DNA of 64,000 nucleotides from Eutrigla gurnardus. Its lineage: Eukaryota; Chordata; Actinopteri; Perciformes; Triglidae. Position 1 is the stretch's first letter. Each line of letters starts with the position of its first letter. The DNA lies in contig OY741279.1 of the NCBI GenBank assembly GCA_963514095.1, positions 2,473,338 through 2,537,337 on the forward strand. The letters are read 5' to 3'. The translations under genes were made by a program, and so were the position numbers. Under the pieces are notes generated by a model. That model was not told where the DNA came from. It made no database searches and saw only the letters and a list, made by a program, of their open reading frames with translations. Positions 20,624 through 32,400 of the stretch are shown in pieces.

Positions 20624-22391
20624 ATGAACGGCCATCAGGAAGTAAGTGTTGCAACAATGAAGCAAGACAAACATGTTGGCTCAGGTTGTGTTCAGGGACA
20701 GTCTGGAAAAGTCAACCTTTAACATCTGTGTGTGACTTTGGTAAATGTTCCCTCTGGGGTCTTCTGGATGTTTAAGAATAATAAATGTGACGTGGAGACA
20801 AACAAACTTCTCTAAAGAACCTGTCCGGTCTGTCAGACGTCAGCAGACACACAGGAGAGTGTCGGGAGTCCCGCCCCCTCCAACCGGAGGAGGATCATCC
20901 ACTTCTCCAGCGGAGAAACTCTGGAGGAGGAGGAGGAGGTGGAGGAGGAGGAGGAGGAGGAGCAGCAGCAGTCCACAAGGAGGCCTCCCTTCAGTGAACC
21001 TGAACAGAGGGTGGGACCTTTCTATTGCTGCCTCATCACCACATGCAGTTTATTTTAAGTGTTGAATCTGTGAGCTGATCTAAATATATTTTAATTAGGG
21101 ATGATGTGATCACCTTCATGCTTGTCCATATATTCTACGTTTGTCTGGACTCTGCTGAACCCAAACATCTAGAAAACACTCAGGTTGTGAAACACATTCT
21201 TCTCCCCGAACGGAAGGTACTCTATGATGCAACGCTGCTTCTGCTTCTTTATTTTCAACCTTTCTTCACACAAAGCGACGCTCAAAGTTGACGTGGATCG
21301 GCAACACCTGACGTCAGAGACTCACACGCTCCTGGTTGAATGATCCTTCATCTCATATGAACTCATGTTGTTTCTCCTTCTTCTTCAGACGAGGCTGTCG
21401 TTCAAGAGTGTGGCCGCTTTGGTCGGGAGGGTTTCCCTGCTGAGTACGTCATGTCATGTGACACAACACTCAAAGCACAGCCAATCAGAGACGCTCTAAT
21501 GTCATTTTGCCCCCCCCCCCCGTAGCCTGTGACTTCCTGGGGGAGAGGCTGGCCGGCGCCCTGGGCCTGAACGCTGCCAAGTACCAGTACGCCATCGACC
21601 AGCATCATCGAGAGGCGACGTTCAAGAGCACGCTGCCAAACCGGCCGCAGGTACAAGTACACACACTTGTGTTCAAAAAGACTTAAAGTATAAAAGGACT
21701 GAAATGTACTTATGTACAAGTCAAACGTATCCATATGAAGGGCATTTTACTATTTTGTAGTACAAATATTTTGTCACTCTACATGATTATTATTATGAGT
21801 ATTATTTACTACATTTAAAACAAATATCTGTACTTTCTACTTTCACATGTTAAAAACAGACTCAATACTTATTTATTGAAATCAAAATTGGTGATAATTA
21901 ATTGACAAGACTATGGCACACAATCAATAATTCCCCTAAAATGCATTCAATCTAATATAACGACCCTGTTTTGAAAATGTAGGAAGTAGGCTACAGATAT
22001 TAATTTTAAAACGTAGGGAGGAAAAGTAAAATGTTGTCAGTGAAATAAATATCAAGTAAAAGTACAGTACATGTACCTGAAGATTCTCCAGTATGTGTAC
22101 TTTGTTACTTCTGTCCTTCTTGTGTAACTATAAATGATATACATTATAGTCTATAATGTGATTTATCTGCTGGTGTTTCTCTGTGTGTAGACCAAAGGTC
22201 GCCGAGCCCCGGACCAGCTGACGGAGGAGGGGCCGGGGGAGACGGTGCACCTCCGCCCCGGACCGGAGGGGGGTCTTTACGGGGCTACGGGAGACTCCCG
22301 ACGGCCCGCGGACCCCCGCGAGAAACACGTAGTCGCAAGTGAAGGACGTCACAACAGAGCTTATCAGTCAGATGACAGTCATGTTAAATAA
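20624..22391 (+). CDS. fam177b: FAM177 family protein (probably FAM177B)
   Basis: Exons 20624-20641, 20837-21010, 21389-21443, 21526-21650 and 22191-22391 give 573 nt, 190 aa, all GT-AG and in phase. Diagnostic family segments are RRRIIHFSSGETLEEEEE (about residues 25-42) followed by a Glu/Gln run, and CDFLGERLAGALGLNAAKYQ then YAIDQHHRE. The molecular function of the family is not established; the human paralogue FAM177A1 is reported at the Golgi. The tail beyond about residue 120 is Pro/Gly/Arg-rich and low in complexity. The first coding exon holds only six codons (MNGHQE), and its ATG is the first in a suitable context. The acceptor of exon 4 uses a 12-base C run. I call FAM177B rather than A1 because of the brox neighbour; the paralogue assignment is less sure than the family. 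Confidence 0.85.
21655..22110. repeat. AAGTAC-rich interspersed repeat in the last FAM177 intron
   Basis: Second copy of the family at 5876-6232, recognised by CAAGTAAAAGTACAGTAC and many AAGTAC words. It fills most of the 540-bp intron. Confidence 0.6.
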
Positions 22392-22392
22392 A
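22387..22392 (+). terminator. Poly(A) signal overlapping the FAM177 stop codon
   Basis: AATAAA spans the TAA stop (22389-22391). If used, the 3' UTR would be only about 15-30 nt. No other strong AATAAA is seen before the tRNA. Confidence 0.5.
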
Positions 22393-22718
22393 GCAGAAAC
22401 TAAAGAAACGCAAAGGAGTGACAGTTGTGATGTAAAAGCCGTCATACTTATATATAATACTAACATATAATACTAATATATAATATAATACTAATATATA
22501 ATATAATACTAACATATAATATAATACTAACATACTAATAATTTCAGTGCTGGTATTTTTGTTTGTTCATTAAAAATGAATCCAGTCATACAAACCTGAG
22601 AAACGCTGCCATTTGTTGTCCACAAACATATCGAATAAACGCGCTCATAAGTTAAAATACCGGAAACACAGCAGCGTCACACTTTTTATATACGACGTTC
22701 ATTCATAAAAATAAAAAT

Positions 22719-22724
22719 AAAAAA
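22719..22724 (-). terminator. Pol III terminator of tRNA-Ser
   Basis: A run of six T on the minus strand begins five bases beyond the discriminator base, the usual RNA polymerase III stop. Confidence 0.85.
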
Positions 22725-22729
22725 GATTC

Positions 22730-22811
22730 CGACGAGGATGGGATTCGAACCCACGCGTGCAGAGCACAATGGATTAGCAGTCCATCGCCTTAACCACTCG
22801 GCCACCTCGTC
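22730..22811 (-). tRNA. tRNA-Ser (anticodon GCU)
   Basis: The reverse complement reads GACGAGGTGGCCGAGTGG at the 5' end, CTGCTAA in the anticodon loop (anticodon GCT) and GGTTCGAATCC in the T arm. It ends with the paired CCTCGTC and discriminator G. The 82-nt length and the extended variable arm fit tRNA-Ser. A-box and B-box are intact and there is no intron. It reads AGC/AGU codons. Confidence 0.96.
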
Positions 22812-24098
22812 CGCTGGCAGAGCACAGTTTGGGGCATTTATAAGCGTTACCGGACGAATATTCGGTAAAAGCGCGAGTTCGCAGTGCTAACGTAACGAAT
22901 AGTTCGGTCCTACCGCGAATTGACGAACGTTAGCGCGAAGGTGCTAGCGACGCGGAAGTTGGCCCCGCCCCCTTGTTTTCGCGGTACGAACTTTCCTATT
23001 TTGCGTTGGAAAGCTCGCTACTACGACGAAAAAAAAACGTGAGTTGCCTTTTTTATTGAATTCCTCCGTCCCTTCCCAGGGAACGTCATGTTTAAAGTCG
23101 GTGACATGTGTTTGAGCCACTCAGCGCAGTTCACAGTTCGCACGCATACCAATATCACAAGCGCACGCCTCAAGCTAGCATACGCTAAATAGGCTATCTA
23201 TGAGTAAGTTAGCCAGCCTACCTCTGTGCAGCGTGTACTCCATGCCGTTTATCGATGAGCGAAGACACGGGCGCGTTCACAGAATCTGGTGCACGTGCAC
23301 TGACGAGCACTCGACGGGTCTCGATGGAGTCGACTCGATCTGCCAGACTTGACTGCAGCTTTAACATCACAACGCTATGATTTGTGGGTAATTATGAGTG
23401 ACATCTCTACTTCTGAAGCTACGATGCTTGTGTGCTAGCTAGCTAGCTAGTGTTGGTGACGGATGTTGCGGACGGAGATGTAGTTCCATCTAACTGATGC
23501 TACGACAAACTTACGACAAAGTGACATCACGTGTAATTCATGGTAGGAGTCAAACTGGATAAAAAATGTATTCGTCTCCTTGTTGGACTACGTTTTATTT
23601 TTATTCCGAAATATGGTTCCATGTGAAGCACTGGAAGGGGCGTGGCTTATTCATGTGCTGCTGTACTTTGCTTCTGATTGGTTGACCCTGATATTGTTAC
23701 CACAACCGATCTCACTCGACGATGTAGCCGAGCAGGATACAGAATTTAACGATAAGATTTAAGGGAAGTTAAGTTGTTAATATTTCACCTAAGGTTAGCA
23801 TTATTTTTTCTGCAACGCTGCAAACTAAATTGAATATAAACTGTATTTTATTTCGTCTCTCTAGCATTAGCTACATGAGCAGTCTGAAATACAACATCCA
23901 GGTCATCAAAATAAATCTAGTTGACTGTGTCCAGAAAACACATTTCATTTTAAATATCACGGGAAGACGTTTATCGGAGAAATCCGATGCTGAGCCAGAT
24001 AACAAGGGTAGTAAAAACCAAAAAGCATGCCATCAGCACACGGTTGATAAATAATCTCACCAATCAGTAACATCGGTGAGCCAAAGTCCCTTGGCGGC
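22812..24098. other. Intergenic, CpG-containing then AT-rich; no gene recognised
   Basis: About 22850-23060 has many CpGs and a GGCCCCGCCCCC box, followed by a donor-like CGTGAG, so a promoter or untranslated exon is possible but not demonstrable. GCTAGCTAGCTAGCTAG is at about 23433. No coding exon or known repeat was recognised to 24098. Confidence 0.4.
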
Positions 24099-24108
24099 TC
24101 TTTATAAG
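24081..24108 (+). promoter_or_regulatory. Promoter elements of the first meprin gene
   Basis: CCAAAGTCCC (24081-24090) resembles an HNF4 half-site, and CTTTATAAG (24100-24108) is TATA-like, about 90 bp before the ATG. HNF4 drives intestinal and renal genes, which fits the usual expression of meprins. The assignment is by motif only. Confidence 0.4.
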
Positions 24109-24198
24109 GGCGTGAAGGTCAACGAGGGTCGAAGGTCGCGTCTCGGCGATGTGCACGTTTGAAAGCAAGCAGCAGCATTTACTCCACACAGCGCGACG

Positions 24199-27100
24199 AT
24201 GGAGCGACTCCTGCTAGCGTTCACTCTGACGGCCCTCGTCGCTTCGCACACCGTGAGTATTATTGATCATTGATCAGTGATTATTGATAATTGATTAGGT
24301 GATGACATGGCCGTTGGCTGGCTGACAACCTGGTTTTCTTTCAGATCCCCGTTTCCCCCAAAGTTCACGGTGAGTCGAAACGTTGCCGCCGTTAAAAAGA
24401 AATGAGAGTTGTTGAAAAGCGTCTGAGTGTGTTTGTGTTGCAGAGGTTTACGAGAACGGCGAGGACGAGAATGCCATGCTGAACCCGGGTGAGTCACATC
24501 CTGTATTTACTGATGTAACGTGTGAAGTTGGTTCTAATGTGTCGTTCCTCTGCTGCAGGATCAGACGCCAACCTGGTCGAAGGGGACATTTTCATTCCAG
24601 TCAGTAGTGTTTTCATGGGATTTATCTTCATATTTATGAGAATAATGATTAATCGTTGCATGAGTGTTTTATTGGCGGCTGTGTTCTGATGTTGCTCACA
24701 TGTCCTCTTGCTCTTGAGTAATTTTTGGCGCTGGGTCTATTTCAGATAAGACGTTTTATTGTGTGTTTTTATAAGCTGAGCTTAGTTTCATGGTCACAAT
24801 TAAACACCTCTCTGCTGCTGCAGGAAGGAAGAAATGCTTTGATTGACAAACGATACAGATGGAAGTTTCCCATCCCTTACATCCTGGGGGATGATTTGGG
24901 TGAGTTTCTTTTCATTATTAAATAACAGTCAACGACTCATGGAACCGTCGGGATGAAACAAACATTCTGTTTCCTTTCAGATCTGAACGCCAAAGGCTGC
25001 GTCCACCAGGCCTTTGAAATGTATCGTCTGAAGTCTTGCATCGACTTCAAGCCTTATGAGGGCGAGGAGACGTACATCAAGTTTGTGAAGAGAGGAGGGT
25101 ACGGCTGCCTTCATGAATCTGCTGCAGTACAGATGCCATCGATGGAATCGTGGATTTTAAGCCGACTTCTCTTTGTGGTTGCTTCTGATTCGCAGGTGTT
25201 TCTCCAGCGTCGGAGACCAGCAGACCGGCCAGATTCTGTCTCTGGGCTCCGGCTGCGATCATAAGGCGGTGATTGAACACGAGCTGTTGCACGCGCTGGG
25301 CTTTTACCACGAGCAGTCGCGTACGGACAGGGACGACTATGTGGACATCTGGCTGGATCAGGTAACACCAGGTACGTCTAGGAACCTCACAGCCCATCAG
25401 GTGCTCTTTCTCGTTTGTGTTCTGTTCTGTGTTCATATGTACCGGCCCTGTGTACCGGCCCTGTGTACCGGCCCTCTGTACCGGCCCTCTGTACCGGCCC
25501 TCTGTACCGGCCCTCTGTACCGGCCCTATGTACCGCCCTTACGTACCGGCCTTACGTACCGGCCCTCTGTACCGGCCTTACGTACCAGCCTTACGTGCCG
25601 GCCCTCTGTACCGGCCCTCTGTACCGGCCTTACGTACCGGCCCTCTGTACCGGCCTTACGTACCAGCCTTACGTGCCGGCCCTCTGTGCCGGCCCTCTGT
25701 ACCGGCCCTCTGTACCGGCCTTACGTACCGGCCCTCTGTACTGGCCTTACGTACCGGCCCTCTGTACCGGCCTTACGTACCGGCCCTCTGTACCGGCCTT
25801 ACGTGCCGGCCCTCTGTGCCGGCCCTATGTACCGGCAGGCGCCACGGCCAGACATAAGATTCAGCTGAGTTCGGGACTAAGGTCTAGAGGTCTAGATGAG
25901 GGTATTTTGTAGGGATGACTAAATGGACCTGAAAATTCCCACAGGTTTGGAACACAACTTCAACAAATACAACGATGACTTCATCACCGACCAGAACACG
26001 GCGTACGACTACGAGTCCGTCATGCATTACAGGCCCTTCTCGTTCAACAAGAACGCGTCCGCCCCCACCATCACCACCAAAATCCCAGAGTTCTACAACG
26101 TCATCGGCCAGTACTTGGACTTCAGCCGGCTGGACACCGCCAGGCTCAACCGCATGTACAACTGCTGTACGTATGTGTTGCTGAGTAGATCTGCTACGTT
26201 GATGTGTTGGACGTGGTCCTGACCCCCTTCAATCCCCAGCTGGTCCTCTCACCCTGCTGGACCAGTGTGCCTTCGAGTCAGCCAGCATTTGCGGGATGAT
26301 CCAGGCCTCCTCTGATGATACCGACTGGGTCCACACCAAGAGCAGCGTGGGGGCCGAGGACCACACCCTCCTGGGAAACTGTAGAGGTCAGAGTTTAATG
26401 CCATCTCTTTTAAAAAATGGATTATCGTTTAGTTCAGACAGCATGAACTTTACAAGCTGTAAGAGCTCGACTCTGCTCTCCAGATGCCGGGTACTTCATG
26501 TACCTGAGCACCATGACAGGGAGGCCCACGGAGTCGGCGCTGCTGGAGTCCCGAACCCTCTACCCCAAGAGGAAGCTCCAGTGTCTGCAGTTCTTCTACA
26601 AGATGACCGGGAACCACAAGGACCGGCTGGTGATCTGGGTCAAGATGGACGACAGCACCGGCACCATTCGTAGGATGAAGAAGATACAAACCTTCTACGG
26701 TAGTTATGACACGTTCATACACACCTCACAGTGACTCACTAAGTACACAGCTTTGCTTCCAAGCAAATGTTCAGTAGGTTACGTTAAACGGTTAATATCA
26801 TTTACACACATTATTTATAATTAATTGTTCACAAAATGTCACAGGTAACAGGTGCGGATGTAATTATTTCTCTACCTAACAAACAACACGATTGCCCACA
26901 TAGTAAGATGTGTCTTCTTCTCCTGCGACTCAGCCGATTCCGACCACACCTGGAAGATCGCCCACGTCCCGATGGAGGCCGGGGTGAAGTTCCGCTACGC
27001 GTTCCAGGCGGTGCGCGGCGATCCCACCTCGTCGGCCGGCGGCATCTTCGTGGACGACGTCAGCCTGACGGAGACCCGCTGCCCCAACGCCGTGTGGAGG

Positions 27101-27945
27101 ATCCAGAACTTCTCCAAGATCATGGAGACGGCCGACGCCAACACGTTCATCGACAGCCCGCGTTTCTACGCCCCCGAGGGCTACGCTTACGGCGTCCGCG
27201 TCTGGCCGCTGTCAACTTACTCTGACTACACGGGGAACTACGTCGGGCTGTACTTCCACCTGGCCAGCGGGGAGAACGACGCCGTGATGCAGTGGCCGGT
27301 GGGCAACAGGCAGGCCACCTTGGTGGTGATGGACCAGGACCCGGACATCAAGCTGAGGATGTCTTCGGCTCGCAGCCTCACCACAGACGGGAAGCAGAGT
27401 ACGTGATGTTCATCATCCTCCCAACATTATTCATAGAAGCCTTCAAACAAGTTTCAGGAATCAGGCTCCTTAGATCGAATAGTCCACGATACGGGGTCAC
27501 CTCTACTACAAAGACATGTTTTTTGGTTGGTAGGATTGGTTATGTAGGCAATTTCAAAACTTTGCCTTCATAAATCCCTCATTCCAAACACATTGTTCAT
27601 CAGAACAAAGTGACTAGCCTGACTGTCTCCCTGTGTCCTCCAGCATCAGATGGACAGCTGGTCTGGGACCAGCCCTCCAAGGTGGGCACCTACGACCACT
27701 CCTGTGACTGCTACCGAGGTACGTCCTGGGGCTGGAGCAACTTCATCAAGCACTTCGACCTGCGGCGCCGCAATTACCTCAAGAACGACGACCTCATCAT
27801 CTTCACCGACTTCGAGGGTAGGCGATCGTCCGCTCCACTGCTGTTTCATGCTGCCGGGATGCAGGAACGCCGACTCATGCTTTCTCTGTCCGCAGATCTG
27901 ACGTCACTGATCAAGACAGAAGTTCCCGTCGGACCGAAGGAGTGA
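24199..27945 (+). CDS. mep1a: Meprin A-type astacin metalloprotease, tandem copy 1 (secreted form, no EGF)
   Basis: Exons 24199-24252, 24345-24369, 24444-24488, 24559-24599, 24824-24899, 24981-25098, 25196-25371, 25945-26166, 26240-26386, 26484-26699, 26934-27398, 27644-27817 and 27896-27945 make 1809 nt, 602 aa, all GT-AG and in phase. A signal peptide (1-18) and propeptide (to about 65, ending DKR) precede the astacin protease (from YRWKFPIPY, about 66-252). The zinc site is HELLHALGFYHE (H148, E149, H152, H158) and the Met-turn is SVMHY (M205, Y207). A MAM domain follows (about 257-420, LLDQCAFES...), then MATH/TRAF-like (about 424-580, CPNAVWRIQNFSKI). The protein stops at GPKE without the EGF-like, transmembrane and tail parts of mammalian meprins, so it is probably secreted. 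Meprins cleave peptides and matrix proteins at epithelial surfaces. The assignment to MEP1A rests on neighbourhood with ADGRF5-type genes as in human. Confidence 0.93.
25438..25838. repeat. TACCGGCC minisatellite in meprin 1 intron 7
   Basis: About 30 tandem copies of a 13-bp unit, GTACCGGCCCTCT or GTACCGGCCTTAC, in mixed order. All three frames stay open, producing artefactual RPSVPAL-type proteins fused to the zinc-site exon. The intron is 573 bp, so the repeat is most of it. Confidence 0.95.
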
Positions 27946-29400
27946 GGTCACACAGGACAGGTGAGGCCTCGCTGTGTTTGAACGATGATGAGATGAAATG
28001 ATCAGATATGAAGCTGAGAGGAGAAGGACGACCTGTGAAGATGAAGAGGACCAGGACGCAGATGTTAATTGAAATAAATACTTGTAAAGCTGTATTTGGT
28101 ATATAATCTAGAAGTAAATATATTATATATATATATATATATATACACTCCGCTTTGGAAGAACAGTGTTCTTTATGCTTAAAGCTTCACATTGATGAGC
28201 GATTGTTTAATTCGTTTTTTCATGGATTATAAAAGATGTAATAAGTTAATACAACACAATAACATGTCAATAAAGAGTCATAGTATAGTTTGTCATTAAC
28301 ATGTCTCTTTTATAGTGTTTTTACTTGAATATTGAACTGAACCACGTGACATTATGAAGGTTTCATGATATATCTGACCGACGGGTTCAAAGGCTCCAGG
28401 ATGAAGGTTCTTATGTATGAAGTTTAGCGTCGGAGAGGATGAGGACAACGACACTCCTCCCTCCTCAAATCAGCTGAAGTATTCCAATAAAGTTTTAATA
28501 ACACGCTGTACTAAACTTATTTTAAAAGCTGATGTGACAACACAAATCAACAGTCATAGAAGATGTACGTATGAGCCTAAACTGTTCAAAATCAGTTGAA
28601 AAATGTCTAGTATATCCATCAATTCAGACAGTGAACAACACGTGAATCTTAAATCCTGACGGGGTTTTGCTTTAAGGAGTCTGAGGATGAATCCTTTGTT
28701 GAAAAGGAAGCCCAAGAAGCCAGCAGAAAAAGTCTTCACTGCCCTCTTGTGGTGAAAACGTGACATCATCCAGCTCCACCAGACTGACTAGAGGCCTTCT
28801 ATGAACCTCAGCATGAATAGTGTATGTGAGAAGTCTGGCTCCTGGTGGGCTGTCTAGAGTGGGAGGGGCCTGGACCCACCTGACCCCGTCTATCCAGAGT
28901 GGGAGGGGCCTGAACCCACCTGATCCCATCTAGAAACACATAGTCCGTCTGTATTGTTTACATGTAGCCTTTTAATTTAATCCTAAAAATGACATCAAGT
29001 GGATGCACTTAGCTTCAAAATTGACCAAATTTAGGGGGAAAATTCCTGTATTTTACGCATGGCAACATAATGTCAGTTTTCTTCCGACATCGTCAAGCCC
29101 GAGCAACCACACAGATCGGACAGCTAGCAGACCATGAGGATTTTCTCCACCTTTTAAATGTGCGTGCGATAAGATCGTTGAAGAACCAAAGCGTCAGATA
29201 ACACAAAACTTGAATGACGTGGTTTTGACCCAAAAAAGGCAACGACTCCTTGTTGTTCTGCAGTTCCAGGTTGCTCTCTGAGAGGTCAGAGGTCAAACCC
29301 CTTAACAACACGTTTGTCTGTTTTATTAGATCTGTACAGGGTCAGCAGTTTATTGTGCCAGAACACTTAACGGACACGTGTGAAACGTTACTCATTAAAC
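27946..29400. other. 3' end of meprin 1 and intergenic spacer
   Basis: AATAAA at about 28073-28078, 130 bp beyond the stop, is the likely poly(A) signal. A (TA)n run is at 28124-28145. A two-copy tandem duplication of about 47 bp (GAGTGGGAGGGGCCTG, at 28857 and 28899) follows. CACTGCCCTCTTGTGGTG near 28738 is CTCF-like on the minus strand. No other gene was recognised. Confidence 0.55.
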
Positions 29401-29415
29401 GCCTGCGATCCCGAT

Positions 29416-29423
29416 CAAAGTTC
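29416..29423 (+). promoter_or_regulatory. HNF4-like site upstream of the second meprin gene
   Basis: ATCAAAGTTCCC contains CAAAGTTC, an HNF4-type half-site, about 70 bp before the ATG. It is placed comparably to CAAAGTCC in the first meprin promoter. No TATA box is evident. Motif match only. Confidence 0.3.
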
Positions 29424-29491
29424 CCTCCCGCTGCTGTCTTTATGAACGCCGGCGTCGGAGCTTCATGCTTGTGTGTTGTGGTTATAACGAG

Positions 29492-32400
29492 ATGGGAGAC
29501 GGTCTGAGGAAAGTCGCTGCGCTGATCGGAGTCTTTGTGGTGTTGAAGGTATGCTGAGACACAGAAATAATAAAAGAAAAAGATAGACTTGTGTAAGTTT
29601 AACGATGGTCTCTTGTGCAGCAGGTGCGAGCTGCTCCAACACTTAACGGTTGGTTGAACTCATCCTCATCGCATTCAAACAAAGCAAACAAAGTCTTTTT
29701 TCCACTAACGACTGTTTTGTGTTCCAGGCGACGATGCGGACGCTGGAGAACTGAGGGACGACATACCCGAGATCAACAGAGGTAAACTTCACTCCTCTCC
29801 ACACATGTGATCACACGTTGCCTGACATTCATACGTACTTCAACCTTTCTAGGCTTGAAGCACCTGTTTGAGGGCGACATCGCCGGGAACGTAAGTATCT
29901 GAGCAGAGACGAAGTTCTTCTCTCTCTGCGCCTTCCAACGTGTTTCTCTCTCGCAGCCCGACAGGAACGCCATCCTCGATGAAACCAGGAGATGGAGGTT
30001 TCCCATCCCCTACATCTTAACTGACTCTTTAGGTAAGCTGTCCTACGATTTACCTAACATTAGTTGGATACTGTGGACAGGTCCATTTCTGTCGCTGGTT
30101 CAGGTGAAGGAAGAAGAAGAAGGTCCTTTCTGACTAGAGGGGGTTCTTGGCCAGAATGATATACAAAGTTACGGGAAGGTGTGGTGAGTGGATTTGCATT
30201 GACATCTGTTTCCCGAGGTAAGAGCCTGGCAAGCCTGGTTTTTCTTTACGGTGCAACAAAAGGGTTCACCCACGGAGCTTTGGTTGATCAGTGAGATAGC
30301 TAAAGTGTGACGTTTCTTGGAGGTCGTCCAGGTGAGAACCAAAAGAAGTAAAATGTTTCCTCTAATCACCGAGCTAACAAAAGGTAGACGCAATTAAATG
30401 AGGTATCAGCAGGAAACTTCATCAGTGGACAAGAAAAAAGGGGTATAAGATGAAATTACAACTGTTGGGTTATTCATTTTCTTCTACAATGCACATACTG
30501 ATCGTGAGTTCCCATTATTCTAGAGCTGAACGCCAAAGGTGTGATCCTGCAGGCGTTTGAGGAATACCGTTTGAGATCCTGCGTGGACTTCAAGCCCTAT
30601 GAGGGCGAGAGCAGCTACGTCTCCTTCACCAAGCTGTCTGGGTGAGCTGCTCCACCCCCCGATCCCCGGCTGTTACGCAACCTCACAAAGCCGCGTTCGG
30701 GCATCACTTTGAGTCTTTGACCTTTGCCCTCCGTTCAGATGCTGGTCGTTTGTCGGAGATGACAGGAAAGGCCAGAATGTGTCGATTGGACGAGGGTGTG
30801 ACACGAAGGCCGTCGTGCAGCACGAGCTCCTCCACGCGCTGGGCTTCTACCACGAGCAGTCTCGCTCCGACCGAGACGGCTACGTCAAGATCTGGTGGGA
30901 CCAGATTGAAGAAGGTGGGTCACAACGATTCCCCAAACCCGCTAAGACAGGAACATGAGTAGAATAATAACGAGGGCTGGAGCACTACACAGCGAGAGGG
31001 TCCCGGGTTCGATTCCCAGGCTGGGTTCCTTCTGTGTGGAGTTTGCATGTTCTCCCTGTGTGAGTGTGGGTTCTCTCCGGGTTCCTCCCACGGTCCAAAG
31101 ACCTGTCTGTCTCTACATGTCTCCCTGTGATAGACTGGTTACCTGTCTGTCTCTACATGTCTCCCTGTGATAGAATGGTTACCTGTCTGTCTCTACATGT
31201 CTCCCTGTGATAGACTGGTTACCTGTCTGTCTCTACATGTCAGCCCTGTGATAGACTGGTTACCTGTCTGTCTCTACATGTCTCCCTGTGATACACTGGT
31301 TACCTGTCTGTCTCTACATGTCTCCCTGTGATAGACTGGTTACCCGTCTGTCTCTACATGTCTCCCTGTGATAGACTGGTTACCTGTCTGTCTCTACATG
31401 TCTCCCTGTGATACACTGGTTACCTGTCTGTCTCTACATGTCTCCCTGTGATAGACTGGTTACCTGTCTGTCTCTACATGTCTCCCTGTGATAGACTGGT
31501 TACCTGTCTGTCTCTACATGTCTCCCTGTGATAGACTGGTTACCTGTCTGTCTCTACATGTCAGCCCTGTGATAGACTGGTTACCTGTCTGTCTCTACAT
31601 GTCTCCCTGTGATAGACTGGTTACCTGTCTGTCTCTACATGTCTCCCTGTGATAGACTGGTTACCTGTCTGTCTCTACATGTCTCCCTGTGATAGACTGG
31701 TTACCTGTCTGTCTCTACATGTCTCCCTGTGATAGACTGGTTACCTGTCTGTCTCTACATGTCTCCCTGTGATACACTGGTTACCTGTCTGTCTCTACAT
31801 GTCTCCCTGTGAGTCAACGTGTTGTCAAGTGACCATCACCTTGACAACGTTACTTCCTCCTCACAGGGATGGAGCACAACTTCAACAAGTATGACGACGA
31901 CTTCATCACCGACCTGAACACGCCGTACGACTACGAGTCCATCATGCACTACCGGCCGCTGTCCTTCAACAAGAACGCCAGCGTCCCCACCATCACCACC
32001 TCCATCCCGTACTTCAACGAGGTCATCGGCCAGCGGCTGGACTTCAGCGCCGTCGACATCACCAGGGTCAACCGCATGTACGACTGTGGTGAGTGACGAC
32101 TGGTTCCCATCCTGCAGGGAACGTGGTCCAGAATCATGAAGGAGATTACTGCTGTGTTGTCGCACTAGACTGGTGATTCATTCATTATCACGAAGGGGCG
32201 GATCAAACTGAGATGTACAGAAAAATATACAGTTCATCGTAATTAACAAAACAATAATATCAACGTTTCGTCTGCATTTGCTATCGTACGATCCTACCCC
32301 ATGTACTGCCATCAAAACAGGAAGTGGGCTAGTCGCCCGCCTCGCGTTTTAGAGGCGACACCTCGGTCTGATTGGCCAATGACTCTTCGTCAGAGCGTGA

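Noticed and set aside
25173..25912. Extension of the meprin zinc-site exon into an RPSVPAL repeat protein
   Set aside because: The donor at 25371 joins in phase to 25945 exactly as in the paralogue; the extension is intronic minisatellite.
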